64,000 bases of DNA from Batkoa obscura (taxonomy: Eukaryota; Entomophthoromycota; Entomophthoromycetes; Entomophthorales; Batkoaceae), in contig JASVEC010000001.1 of assembly GCA_030770535.1 (NCBI GenBank), positions 1,054,001-1,118,000 on the forward strand, given 5' to 3'. The translations under genes and the position numbers were made by a program. This document shows, piece by piece, positions 34,208 to 44,360 of this stretch. Under the pieces are notes generated by a model that made no database searches, was not told where the DNA came from, and saw nothing but the letters and a program-made list of their open reading frames with translations. The number at the start of each line of letters is the position of its first letter. Positions within the stretch are counted from its first letter, which is position 1.

Positions 34208-34672
34208 TGTGAAATATTGCTTTATCAGCTCTCGGATTGATTATAACATAATCAATCATTTAAGTTGTTGTGTTCTCAAGTTCAAGCACTATCAAGCCAG
34301 AGTCCCTTATTTTGATTTGTTGCGAGAATTTATAACTTCACGTTGCAAAGAATATTATCCTCTCGCTTTGATATCCATACTTGTTGGAGTATAAAAGAGA
34401 TTCTTCAACATGATAACTCGAGGCTTTTTAACTGAATTACTCCCTGATATCGTACCATTAATAAAGCCACTAAGTCTTTCTGACAACATCTTACGTAAAC
34501 TTTACAGTAGTATTGTCTATTATATTTGTTTTACATAGTTCGTAACTTATTACGTGTTATTCTTATTAACTTAAGTCTATCTTAGTTATATAAAATAGGA
34601 CCGTTCGACCCAAGGCAAGTTAATCAAGCAAGAACTGCTTTTAACTCCAACCACTGAGTACCAACTTTCACA
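34208..34672. mobile_element. Solo LTR-like repeat, copy 4
   Basis: 465 bp, TGTGAAATATTGC...ACTTTCACA. It is flanked by a 4-bp target duplication, TAGG (34204-34207 and 34673-34676), and is inserted at the very start of MITE-A copy 13. No internal retroelement sequence. Confidence 0.78.
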
Positions 34673-34773
34673 TAGGGATGTATTTTTTTGTTTGAGAATT
34701 TTACTAATAATCTTTCCACTCAAACAATGTTTAAAAAATGGAAGAAGTAATGAAACCAAAAAATACATCCTCA
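34673..34773 (+). mobile_element. MITE-A copy 13
   Basis: Plus orientation, TAGGGATGTATTT...ACATCCTCA. Before the LTR-like insertion it stood only a few bases from copy 12. Confidence 0.85.
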
Positions 34774-35334
34774 TATATTATTTGATTTATTTTTATTATT
34801 TGGGGGTGTCCGAATTGGTTTCATTTTTTTATCCAATTTTTAAATATTTATATTTTAAAAACTTTGCTTAAAATTCTATAAAAATAAATTCTTTATTAAA
34901 AGCCAAAAGTACCTGACACAGTTTTAAATTATTTTGTTATAATTTATATTGTCAATTAGCGGAATTTTTATTAAATTTAATATAAATTCCTGGATTAGTA
35001 AAGATTTTACTAATATAGCCTGTATAGTGATATTAGTCAAAGTTGTAATATGTAAATAAATATATACTTTTATATAACTTTATTAAGAAATATTTATTAT
35101 TAACTGTTTTATATTCAACACTGCAGATTTGCTATCAAATGAATAAATTATTTTAATGTTATAATTACATTATCAATATATCGCTAAGCTAATAAATAGC
35201 TGCATGGGAGGGAGTGGTTAGCCCCAAAACTATAATTAACCATCCCTATGTAACACAAGCAGTATAATAATAGCTTTTACTTATTATTATAACTACTTGC
35301 TCTTTGACTATTTATTAACTTAGCTATCAATAAT

Positions 35335-37038
35335 TTAAGTAATATCAACATTTAATAATTGATTTCTATCATCTAATAAGCTACTTACTTGCTTACTAAA
35401 TATTGAAACTTTTAAATTCTCAGTTATTTTTGTAAGATAAGCTGGGGTTGACCTTTTAATTTTTCTATCCTCTATAGACTCTATAACTTTAATTGGAATT
35501 ATATCGCTTTTTTTTGATCTATCAGATACTGGATAACAGTGTAGTTTTTTACCACGTTTAATAAAATGTAAATACTTTTTAATACCTTTTATTTTTATTA
35601 TTTTTTTTGTATCTTTGTTTCTTTCATACTTTTTAAAAATTATATTTATTTGCCCATTATTGACAGTTGAGTTATTAAATCTATTATTTTCACAAACAAA
35701 AATCTCAAATTTTGAAATTAATTGATCAATATCTTCTATTTTACCTAATGCTTCAAGACTATTTTTCCACTGTGAAAGATTTCCAAAATGCCCGTCAACT
35801 ATACTTTTTCCATGATGCTCAGCAAAAAAATTAAGATGAATATTTAAACTACTATTTATTTTATAAATTTCTTCAAATACATAATGTAAAAACTCTTGAG
35901 ATTTAAAATGATATCCCGTATCTGCCCATATATTAATTTTTGTAAACTTTTTAAATAAAAGCTCTTTAGATATTAAATCAATCAAACAATCTCCTGCATA
36001 TGCTGAATCATGATTTAATATTTCAGATAAATAATCAAAATAAACTTTGCCTATTGTTTTATCGTTTTTTAAATACAAAACGCCAAACCCTAATACTGAT
36101 ATAGCTTGTTTATTATAATGATCTAAGTTTATTGGATCTGGTCTTGTTCCTATTTCCATATTTTGTTTAAAGTCTAAAATTATTATACAACTTCTATTAT
36201 TTAATTTTTCAATAGTTTCATTAAGTATGTTTTTTTGAGTATCAACACAAAATTCATGTAATTTATATAACCTTTTTTCTTTATTAAAAGATTCCTGTAT
36301 CTCTGCTTTATTTTCTGTCGCTGTATTTATTTTATTTTCAAATAACTTTTTTCTAACTGTATACTGGGCACATATATTACATAAATCTGTTTTTCTTGCT
36401 GGATTTTTAAAATTATTTGGTATATATTTGAAAAATGTTGACCTAGCTACTGCTTTATCTTTTAAATCATTAAAATACTTACTGTATATCATTCTTCTAC
36501 TTTTATTTAATATATATATATTCTCTGACGAATATTTATCATTATTTTTTTTACTAAATCTTGATGAAATAGTTGAATTATCAAGTAAATATTGTATAAT
36601 AATCTCGATTTGCTCATCTTTAATTCTTTTTGTATTTTTGATAGTAGGTCGTAATGTTGGTATTTTATTATTATTAATTATTTTTGAATAATCATATTGA
36701 TTTTTACTTATATTAAATCCAAAACTTTTACATTCATCAAAAGAATATACTGAAGCTATAGTCGATAATAATGCTACTTGTTGGTTTTTATTTCCTGTTT
36801 CCCTTAAAGCACTAATTTTATACATTGCTTGATTAAGTTTGTTATTATTAATAGTAAAATTTAATAATATTTCTTTTCTTTTTTTTGTTTTATTATAAAA
36901 TTCCATAAACTTTGGGCTATTGTGAATAGTTGCTAAAATTGATGTAAATGAATTACAATGTTTATATAATGTGCTTCTCCCTACCGTATTAAAGTCTTTA
37001 GAAATTCCATTTCGAAGTTTAGTTATAAAAGCTTGCAT
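35335..37038 (-). CDS. Transposase of TIR-D (DDE-like), intact
   Basis: 567 residues, uninterrupted. The N-terminal third is Asn/Lys-rich and probably binds DNA. A CxxC pair (Cys220, Cys223, in TDLCNICAQY) may bind zinc. The presumed catalytic core is LDFKQNM (Asp289), then WADTGYHFKSQEF (Asp373), then NFFAEHHGKSIVDGHFG (about 404-419). This D ... D-x-G ... HGKxxxDG arrangement is shared with a group of poorly named eukaryotic DDE transposases. Protein and ends look whole, so the element may still be active. The MITE-A family could be its non-autonomous partner. Confidence 0.8.
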   Translation of the reverse strand: MQAFITKLRNGISKDFNTVGRSTLYKHCNSFTSILATIHNSPKFMEFYNKTKKRKEILLNFTINNNKLNQAMYKISALRETGNKNQQVALLSTIASVYSFDECKSFGFNISKNQYDYSKIINNNKIPTLRPTIKNTKRIKDEQIEIIIQYLLDNSTISSRFSKKNNDKYSSENIYILNKSRRMIYSKYFNDLKDKAVARSTFFKYIPNNFKNPARKTDLCNICAQYTVRKKLFENKINTATENKAEIQESFNKEKRLYKLHEFCVDTQKNILNETIEKLNNRSCIIILDFKQNMEIGTRPDPINLDHYNKQAISVLGFGVLYLKNDKTIGKVYFDYLSEILNHDSAYAGDCLIDLISKELLFKKFTKINIWADTGYHFKSQEFLHYVFEEIYKINSSLNIHLNFFAEHHGKSIVDGHFGNLSQWKNSLEALGKIEDIDQLISKFEIFVCENNRFNNSTVNNGQINIIFKKYERNKDTKKIIKIKGIKKYLHFIKRGKKLHCYPVSDRSKKSDIIPIKVIESIEDRKIKRSTPAYLTKITENLKVSIFSKQVSSLLDDRNQLLNVDIT

Positions 37039-37129
37039 TTTGTTTTTATTTTAACAAAAAATAAAGTCAAATAACTATATAATTATATATTATATAGCTA
37101 TTGAATATTTAATAAAAAATACAAAACAC

Positions 37130-37489
37130 TGTGAAATATCGTTTCATCATCTCTGTGATTGATTATCGCATAATAATCACTTAACTTGTTTACAAAACTA
37201 GTTGAGTATAAAATAGATTCTTCAACATAATAGCTCAAGGCTTTTTAATTTAATTGTTCCCTAATATTTTACTTTTAATAAAGCCACTAAATCTTTCTGA
37301 CAATATCTTATGTAGATTTTATAGTAATATCCTGTATTCTATTTATTTTACATAGCTCGTAGCTTATTGTGTATTACTCCTATTGATTTAAGTCTATCTT
37401 AGCTACATAAACTAAGGCCTTTTGACTTACAGCCAGTTAACTAAGCTAGAACTGCCTCTAACTCCAATTACTGAGTACTAACTTTCACA
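37130..37489. mobile_element. Solo LTR-like repeat, copy 5 (shorter, diverged)
   Basis: About 360 bp with TGTGAAATATCG at one end and ACTTTCACA at the other, inserted in the 5' region of TIR-D. The same region in the relic at 6116-6624 is free of it, which supports a true insertion. The most diverged and probably the oldest of the family here. Confidence 0.65.
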
Positions 37490-37759
37490 AACATATAATC
37501 AAAAAAATAAAATAAAATAAAATAAATAAAATAAGTCTTTAAGTTAAATTTTTATATTTAGTTTTAAGCTTTTTAAATTTAGCTGATCATACATTAAAGA
37601 CTCACAAATTTAAAAACTTAAAATTTGGATTAATTTCTAGTTAAATTCTGAAACCAATTCGGACACCCCCATTTTATATAGTTTATAAAGAAATATAAAA
37701 TATTTATAATATCTTATATAGCATACTAATAAGCCTTTTATGTTTATAAATTATAGCTT

Positions 37760-38100
37760 ATTTTAATTATATAAATTAAAGTTTGTTAATTATCAGTTTT
37801 ATCCAGGATTATAATGCTGTAAACAATAATCGTTTTATATAAAATGTAATATTTTACTATACAATTAAATTTTAAATTTTATTCATATCTTTAAATTTTT
37901 ATTACAAAATGCTTTTTATTTTTTTTAGCTATATTAGATAGTATTGAAATACAAGTATTTATTATTTTGGTTATATTTTATTGAATAACTTTTTTTAATG
38001 TTTTGCACATTTTTTTATTAAATTATCACAAATTTTCTTTCTAACTTTCAGCTTTTTATAATTAATATAAAACAACCAAGCTTTAAGTATTAAATTTTAT
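37760..38100 (+). repeat. Dispersed repeat R, copy 2
   Basis: Matches 7130-7490 over its length (shared TTTATCCAGGATTATAATGC and CTTTAAGTAT blocks) and is uninterrupted where copy 1 carries a MITE-A. It lies just outside the right end of TIR-D. Class unknown. Confidence 0.65.
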
Positions 38101-39286
38101 ATTACTGAAATAAATACTTTTTTTTAAATAAATTTATAGTTTTATAAAAACTATACTATTTATAAAATGATATTTTTTATATTTAATAAAACAAAAGTAA
38201 AAAAAAATAACAAATAAATAATTTTTATGTTTTAAATATAAATATAAATATAAATATAAAATAAATTATTATTAAATTAATATTGATGATAGGCTTTAAA
38301 TCCAACTATTAATAACAGTTATTAAAAAAATTATTTATTTAACCTTTAATCAATGCTCTAAAGTTTTTAAAACCTTGAATAATATAATATTATTTTTTAA
38401 AACTTCCATTTTTTAATAAATGTTTGCATTATATGAAAAATTTTCATATATAAATTTTATCTTCAGGTTTTGTCTTTTTCTGTTTTTAAGTTTATTTTTT
38501 AATATATTGATATATAAATTCAAAAAATGTACAAAAAAAGTTTTATTTTAGCTTTATGCTTTTTTTAAAGCTTATTATTAATAAACACACTTTTTAAATC
38601 AATTAATTATTTAAGTCTTGCTACTGCTAATAAATCTTTTATAAAAAAAGCACTTTCTATAACATTTAAAAATAATTGTTTTTGAAAAAAACTAATCATT
38701 AATTTAATGATAAGTATAAAAAATAATTAAATAAGTTTGTAAATAGTAATAAGTAATTTAATAAGAAGCAGAAGCTGATTAGTTCGAAAATAGCCAATAA
38801 AGTAACCTATATATGATAAAGGCTAAGGTTAGGGTCAGAGCTTTATTTTTAATGTACCGAAGTAAACCAATCAGTTTCTATCCCTCATTAAGCCACTTAT
38901 TACCTTCCAAACATTATAAAATGCTTTTATACATATTTTATAAGTTAGTTTGAATCAGTATTACAAACAGGGGTATAGTCCAAAGTATTGGTAAAGAATA
39001 AGCTTCAGTATTTAATTTATATTATTCAAAAAAGTATGACAAATCGTTGTTTATAAGTAAACTATTTCATCTTACATTACTGGGTTCTGTTATCTCAGGC
39101 AAAGATTATAAAAATTAACAATTATTTCATTAATAAAAATCTGATTAATTAAAAGCAAAACAAGTGAAATGAAATAAACAATATCAAAATATAGTTCATT
39201 TAAAAATCAGATAAGAAAATTAGAGCTTAAATTTAAACAACAGTACACAAGGATTAAAATGATTTTTATCAGACTGTTGATAAAAA
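38101..39286. other. Intergenic upstream of the second MFS gene
   Basis: About 1.2 kb, AT-rich; a short (ATAAAT)n-like run lies near 38237-38264. No gene seen; the right end must hold the MFS promoter. Confidence 0.5.
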
Positions 39287-40987
39287 ATGAACTCTGATTT
39301 AACAGATGAGCTCGGTATCAAACCAGATAAAGGAGATGAACTTGTTGAGTATAATGTAGATGAATTAGGGCCCCAAAGGATGGCAAGTATACGCAGCATA
39401 ATGGTTCGAAAAGAGCTATGGCTATGCTATATAGGCCTATTCCTAATCACTTTCATAACTTCTTTAGAATCCAATTTACGCTATAATCTTCTAAACATAT
39501 CGCTAGAAGAATTCAGCTCTAATTCCTTAACAAGTATCCTATCTGTAATAACAAACTTACTTGCAATCATTCTGATCCCATTGTACTCTAAGTTCACCGA
39601 CTATTTTGGACGTACTGAACTATTTTTACTTGGCTTAACTATTTACTTAATAGGCTTAATATTCATTTCAACTGCCATCTCTTTTTCTACTTACTTTGCA
39701 GGGTGGCTAATCACCAGCATTGGTTCCACTGGATATGAAACCATTAAATTAATCTTGATGGCTGATTTAACCTCATTAGAAAATCGAGCTATTTTAGAGG
39801 CACTTGATTTAGTCCCACTTGCAATCAACAGCTGGTTAGGCACTTTTCTTGCTACCCCTTTATCTGAAAATCTCGGCTGGCGATGGGGTACAAAAATTCC
39901 GGCTATTGCATTTGTGCCTTTTATTGCTCTGTTTTTTATTACTATGTTTCATTTACATCGTAAAGCTAAAAGACAAACTGATACTTTAATAAGTATTCGT
40001 CAGTTTGGGGCTACTTATAGTTTAAGAAAGATTTATAAGGAAATGGATCTGATTGGGTTCTTCTTGTTGATTGCCAGCTTAATCATGATCTTGCTACCTC
40101 TAAATATTGCTGGCACCTTAGGAAATGGTTGGAAGACCCCTAGTATAATTGTACTAATTCTTTTAGGAGTTGTCTTGTTAATAATTCTCATTTTATGGGA
40201 ACATAAATACGCCGACAAACCATTAATTCCTTTAAAGCTATTAAAAAATAGGACAGCTTTAGGTGCCATCTTAATTTTAGTCTGTGTTGGAATTGACAGC
40301 GGTTTAAATTGGCAATACTTTTTGTTATATTTCATGATTACTCGAAAACTAGATCCAACAAGAGCCACCTTATTATTTAAAGGATATCAGATGGGGTATT
40401 TAGCCTCTGGTTTCTTTGTTGCTTTCTTAATTAAAAAGAAACTAAACTTCAGATATATCTTGATTACAGGTGCTGCTTTAAACTGCATCGGTATAGGCAC
40501 CATGATTCCCGCTAGATTCCCACATTCCACCGAGCTTTCAATTCATGTCACTCAAACAATTGCTGGAGTAGGACAAGCTATCTTAGATATAGGCATTGTT
40601 GTGGCTTACCAAGGTTCAGTAAGTAGAAAAAACGTAGCAATAATTACTAGTACTGCTCAAGTTTTACGAGGTGTTTTCAGTGCATTTGGAAATACGATTG
40701 CTGGCGCCATTTGGAACCAAGTGATACCCGAATTGATGAAGCAATATGTTGAGGGTAGCATTGATATCATTAAGGCTATGAATGAAATGACTTATGTTTG
40801 GGGATTAACCGAAAATCAATTCGACCAGGTTGTAACTGCTTTTGGGGATGGCCAAATGATCATTTCGGCCATATCTTGTGGTTTGGCAGGAGTTGGATTC
40901 TTGATTGCTGTTTTTATGATCAAACCTATCGATATTCATAATACTCAAAAGTTTGATGACAGGATAAGTGATGAGCATAAAGGATAA
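39287..40987 (+). CDS. MFS transporter, siderophore-iron-transporter-like (copy 2)
   Basis: 566 residues, intronless, paralogue of the gene at 26039-27802. The N-terminal cytosolic part ends VDELGPQRMASIRSI, then about 12-14 membrane helices start at LWLCYIGLFLITFITSLES. The motif A-type loop is TDYFGRTELFLLG. Conserved stretches with copy 1 include LFKGYQMGYL, MIPARFPHS and VAYQGSVSRK. Likely a proton-driven plasma-membrane or vesicle transporter of the SIT/ARN type; substrate unproven. It uses noticeably more G/C-ending codons than copy 1. The intact P450 is the previous gene on the same strand, though a transposon-rich 6 kb separates them. Confidence 0.85.
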   Translation: MNSDLTDELGIKPDKGDELVEYNVDELGPQRMASIRSIMVRKELWLCYIGLFLITFITSLESNLRYNLLNISLEEFSSNSLTSILSVITNLLAIILIPLYSKFTDYFGRTELFLLGLTIYLIGLIFISTAISFSTYFAGWLITSIGSTGYETIKLILMADLTSLENRAILEALDLVPLAINSWLGTFLATPLSENLGWRWGTKIPAIAFVPFIALFFITMFHLHRKAKRQTDTLISIRQFGATYSLRKIYKEMDLIGFFLLIASLIMILLPLNIAGTLGNGWKTPSIIVLILLGVVLLIILILWEHKYADKPLIPLKLLKNRTALGAILILVCVGIDSGLNWQYFLLYFMITRKLDPTRATLLFKGYQMGYLASGFFVAFLIKKKLNFRYILITGAALNCIGIGTMIPARFPHSTELSIHVTQTIAGVGQAILDIGIVVAYQGSVSRKNVAIITSTAQVLRGVFSAFGNTIAGAIWNQVIPELMKQYVEGSIDIIKAMNEMTYVWGLTENQFDQVVTAFGDGQMIISAISCGLAGVGFLIAVFMIKPIDIHNTQKFDDRISDEHKG

Positions 40988-41735
40988 ATTTAGCTCTAGG
41001 TTTTGGTATTTTAAAAAAAATACAATACCTTAAAAAATTAATAAATAAAAAACATTGCTTATTAATTCACCTAAGAAAATTTGAAATTTTAGTGCATTGA
41101 AATATTTTTATTAAAGCTAAAGCCAAACAAAATTATTCTCGCATTTGATGATTTATAAGCTACGATTTTTAAAATATAAAGTACTTTCTATCACAACCGT
41201 TAAAGTTATTTTCTTAACTATGATTTGCATTAAGGAAATGATGATATTTGTAAATAAAAATAAGCCTTAAAAGCGAAAGGTATTCAAGGATGATAACCTT
41301 TTTGCAATAGCAAGTTATATAAAACAAACGCAGTAATATGATAACAATCAATGCAATGTCATTATTTTGAATATGTTTAAATTACTAAAATTGTAATTAG
41401 AGTAATATTTAGAGAAAACCAATGTACAAGCTGTTAATATTTTTTTATAAAATTCCCTTGCAATTAAATGAAAACTAAACTTGGGATATTTTGATCAGAT
41501 CAGGAGCCTCATCGATGCGTATACAGCTTATATCAGCTATAAATGAATCAATACAAGAGCATTAGTATTTTAGTTTACAATAGTTACTATTTATTGAATT
41601 TTATAAATGTTATTCTGTATATTAAACAAAGTTTGAACTATTTAAATGTGTAATAGTAAATTCGTCATGGGTAGAAAGATAAAATATCAACTAAAATCTG
41701 AATATTAAAAGAAAACGAAATTGCATTATATATTA
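40988..41735. other. Intergenic, no feature seen
   Basis: About 750 bp between the MFS gene and ORF-a copy 1; AT-rich, nothing recognised. Confidence 0.5.
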
Positions 41736-42101
41736 CTAATTATTCTTTAAATGTGTAGCCACCTTAGGTGTTAATGAGATGTGGATAGTAGATTGGAATT
41801 TATTTGCCGAATCCAATGAGTCTGGGAACCCATACATCAACATCAGATCAAAAGGAACCATCTTCATCTTATTCCTGGCTTCTTTTAATGCCAAATCTGA
41901 GCCAAAATCTGATCCCCAGCTAAAATCAACATTATAATCTTCATAGCTACTATGCCTTTTTTTATTAAATATGGATTTGATCGTTCTGCCTTCACACTTT
42001 ATAAACTGAAGCTTATTACCTAATTGTATCTTGAGTTCTTCTTCTTCCCGCCGATAGAAGCTCTGTACCTTACTTAGCGCTTTTTTAAAAGATTGTTGCA
42101 T
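41736..42101 (-). CDS. ORF-a family protein, copy 1
   Basis: 121 residues, intronless; unknown family with three members in the window. Conserved features: start MQQSFKKALSKVQ, then an acidic/basic helix (REEEELKIQLGNKLQF), then RTIKSIFNKKRHSSYEDYNVDF, an Asp/Glu-rich stretch, KEARNKMKMVPFDLMLMYGFPDSLDS and C-terminal STIHISLTPKVATHL. No signal peptide, membrane segment or known motif. A TATA-like GTATAAATAGT (minus strand, 42152-42162) lies about 55 bp upstream, at the same place as in copies 2 and 3. The three copies keep length and pattern, which argues for a translated gene. It belongs to a ~1.5-kb unit that also carries a decayed ORF-b and a GC-rich block (43160-43201). Confidence 0.7.
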   Translation of the reverse strand: MQQSFKKALSKVQSFYRREEEELKIQLGNKLQFIKCEGRTIKSIFNKKRHSSYEDYNVDFSWGSDFGSDLALKEARNKMKMVPFDLMLMYGFPDSLDSANKFQSTIHISLTPKVATHLKNN

Positions 42102-42460
42102 TGAGGGTTCAAATTAAGCTATATATGTTTATTCCTATCTAGCATTTTTATACTATTTATACTTTTTTACTCAAAATGAAATTTAATTTACAATATTATC
42201 AAGATTAAAATCCAGATGACTTCATTAGCCAATTAATAAGTAAATAAAAAATATAAATTCTAAAAGATCAAAAGTTTTACACTTTTATTTCATCATAAAG
42301 CTAAAAAAAGTTAACATATAAAGCTATATAATTAATATTTTTAATTTATCCAATTTAAAATATTTAACTCCCTACATTTACTATTGAAAGTACCTATTAC
42401 CTTGGTTCACCCCGTCCTTTTTTAATTCCCCTTATTTAATCTCTTTATTGACTTGCCATA

Positions 42461-42562
42461 TGGGGATGTATTTTTGTGTTTAAAAATTTTGCTAACAATC
42501 TTTCCGCTCAAATAGCGCTTAAAAGATGGAAAAAGTGATGAAACCAAAAAAAAACATCCCCA
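42461..42562 (+). mobile_element. MITE-A copy 14
   Basis: Plus orientation, 102 bp, TGGGGATGTATTT...ACATCCCCA, flanked by TA. The matching position of unit 3 (around 61350) is empty, with TGCTATAAGCTTACTGCC (minus strand) in place of TGCCATA-MITE-TATGCTTATTGCC. Confidence 0.93.
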
Positions 42563-42779
42563 TATGCTTATTGCCCCTAAATTTTATTAACTGCTTCCAT
42601 TAGTAAAATAAAATCACTTTTTTTCATATATTTATCATTTTTATTAATTTGACTAACAACGGTATGTTATAATAGTAATAAACATATCGATGTATTGCGT
42701 TTGTATTACTAAAACAAAGAAAATTTTGGTTTTTTTATCGACTCTATGGACATATTGAGTTTTAATTTACACCTAGAAT

Positions 42780-43010
42780 TTAGATTTAAAAAATAGTAAT
42801 AAATTGGCTACTTTTTGTTGTGTAGTAATAATAATTTCTATCACTATCTTTGTTGTTTTCATCGATCATACTTTAACAACCTAAATAACCCCATTTTCTA
42901 CTGTCTTATTTATTTTTCTTTAACAGATTGATTTATTTTTTGTCTCAGTGTGATAATGTGTTATTATTGAATGTATATTGGTAGACCTATTAACACATAT
43001 TTCTCATTTC
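42780..43010 (-). pseudogene. ORF-b relic, unit 1
   Basis: On the minus strand, KINKTVENG and ITTQQKV remain, matching KINATVKKG and ITTQQKV of the open ORF-b at 45994-46353. The frame is broken. Confidence 0.5.
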
Positions 43011-43630
43011 CAACTATAGTTACAATACCATACATCATCCTAAACATCTAAACATGGCAGTTATTGTGAAATTCTATTTCTGTTATTTTTTCAAAGATTT
43101 ATTTAGTTATCAACTATAAAGTTTATTCTAACCACCATTTAATCAAAGGCATTTTTTAATCAATAGACTGGGGGCGGGTTTGTTGAAATAAAGTATACTA
43201 CAATTATAAAATATCTTTAGGCATCTTTTAAAAAACAGCAGTTAATAGGATGAGCTATAATCGAATAAAGTAAATAAATAACAACAACTAGTATTCTTTG
43301 AGTAAGGACGGACAAAACATACCGCTTTGCCTTTTTTTATTTCTATCAATCCTTTTTCTGAATTTTATTTTATAATGTATTTAAAGGGCTGTCTTTTGTC
43401 CTTACCTAAAAGGGTAATGTAAATTTAAAAATTGAAATTGATTTCAACCAATAAGAAGACACGAGGACTGACCAATTAGAAAGAATCAAACTGTAAGATT
43501 TGCTATTGCCATGAAAGACGGGACATCCCAGCATTAAAATGGGGAGATGAGGTGATAGCCTATAATGTAGCTCCTTTGTCTAAACAAGATAACTGATATG
43601 AGCTTAAAGCCTTTTTTGTTTTTGTTACAC

Positions 43631-43776
43631 CTTTTTGAGAAATGTATAAAACTCCGATGGTTTAGCAATTGCAAGCAAAAAAACTAAACAGAATACTGAA
43701 ATTTGTAGTATTTGTTTTATTTTTTATTTTTCTCTTGCAATTGTTAAACCACCAAAGTTTTTCACACCTTTCAAAA
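43631..43776. mobile_element. Short inverted-repeat element
   Basis: The left arm (43631-43677, with GGTTTAGCAATTGCAAG) and right arm (43731-43776, with CTTGCAATTGTTAAACC) pair imperfectly over about 45 bp around a ~50-bp AT-rich loop. Likely a small foldback or MITE; no other copy noticed in this window. Confidence 0.55.
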
Positions 43777-44087
43777 ATATATAGGATCAGAAGAGGCTAA
43801 GAAAAACTCTATGTAAATTACTACATGGCATTTTTTTAATGCTGCTTTGGTGTACAACTAGTGTTTAAAATGAACTCAATTTTTATAAAGCTATAAGATT
43901 TATTTTAATGATTATGCTCTCTTTATTTTAATAGCTGCTATTTTTAAACATTATAACATGTTAGAAAGCAGTTTATGTTTAATTTTCAGTTTTTAGCTTT
44001 TTTCATGATTAAAAAGGACAATATAATCAGAAAAAAATCAGAAAATTAATAAATTAAGTTAGCTTGTTTTATTTTATAAAGCGAAAT

Positions 44088-44360
44088 TTAATAATCTGGT
44101 AACTTTTGGTTTTTTTCGTTAGACATTAGGTATCTATCCTGCATATTATCATTCATTTTAGCTCTTTTATCCATCCACTTTTGGGTCTCAGCATCTATAT
44201 CTTGATATGACTCAGTCTCATTAGATATATCTGTAACATGAAAAAATAGTACAAAATAAGTGTCATTAGCTTTCACGTCTCCTTGGTTGTTCGTGGTAGC
44301 ATGATTATTATAAGACCATAACTGGTTAGTATAAGAGTTGCTTTTATTTGAGTTACTCAT
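44088..44360 (-). CDS. Hypothetical small protein
   Basis: 90 residues, intronless, polar and Asn-rich. It starts MSNSNKSNSYTNQLWSY, has a short hydrophobic patch (TYFVLFFHVTDIS) and ends in a charged region (AETQKWMDKRAKMNDNMQDRY). No relative seen in the window and no motif recognised. Composition looks protein-like rather than random for such AT-rich DNA, and it is on the same strand as ORF-a copies 1 and 2, between them. It could also be a fragment of a larger broken gene. Confidence 0.4.
   Translation of the reverse strand: MSNSNKSNSYTNQLWSYNNHATTNNQGDVKANDTYFVLFFHVTDISNETESYQDIDAETQKWMDKRAKMNDNMQDRYLMSNEKNQKLPDY

Larger units (their letters stand above)
34801..37671 (-). mobile_element. 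TIR-D, complete DNA transposon
   Basis: 2.87 kb bounded by perfect 23-bp terminal inverted repeats beginning TGGGGGTGTCCGAATTGG, with TT directly outside both ends (a possible 2-bp target duplication). It contains one long transposase frame (35335-37038, minus strand), about 530 bp of 3' sequence on the left, and a 5' region on the right that holds an LTR-like insertion (37130-37489). Relics lie at 6116-6624 and 28812-29523. The terminal ~50 bp resemble the ends of MITE-A. Superfamily not assigned: the TIR style and TA/TT targets recall Tc1/mariner-like target choice, but the transposase does not look like a mariner protein. Confidence 0.85.
42102..44087. other. Upstream part of ORF-a/b unit 1 and spacer
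   Basis: Contains the TATA-like site, MITE-A copy 14 (42461-42562), an ORF-b relic (about 42800-42990), the GC-rich block GGGGGCGGGTTTG (43171-43183) and an inverted-repeat element (43631-43776). The motif GTAAGGAC recurs inverted at 43302 and 43398. No intact gene. Confidence 0.55.

Noticed and set aside
34164-34774. Open frames of 76 and 62 codons
   Set aside because: They translate MITE-A and the LTR-like repeat.
34801-37671. Tc1/mariner assignment of TIR-D
   Set aside because: The target dinucleotide would allow it, but the transposase motifs (DFK, ADTG, HGKxxxDG) are not of the mariner type.
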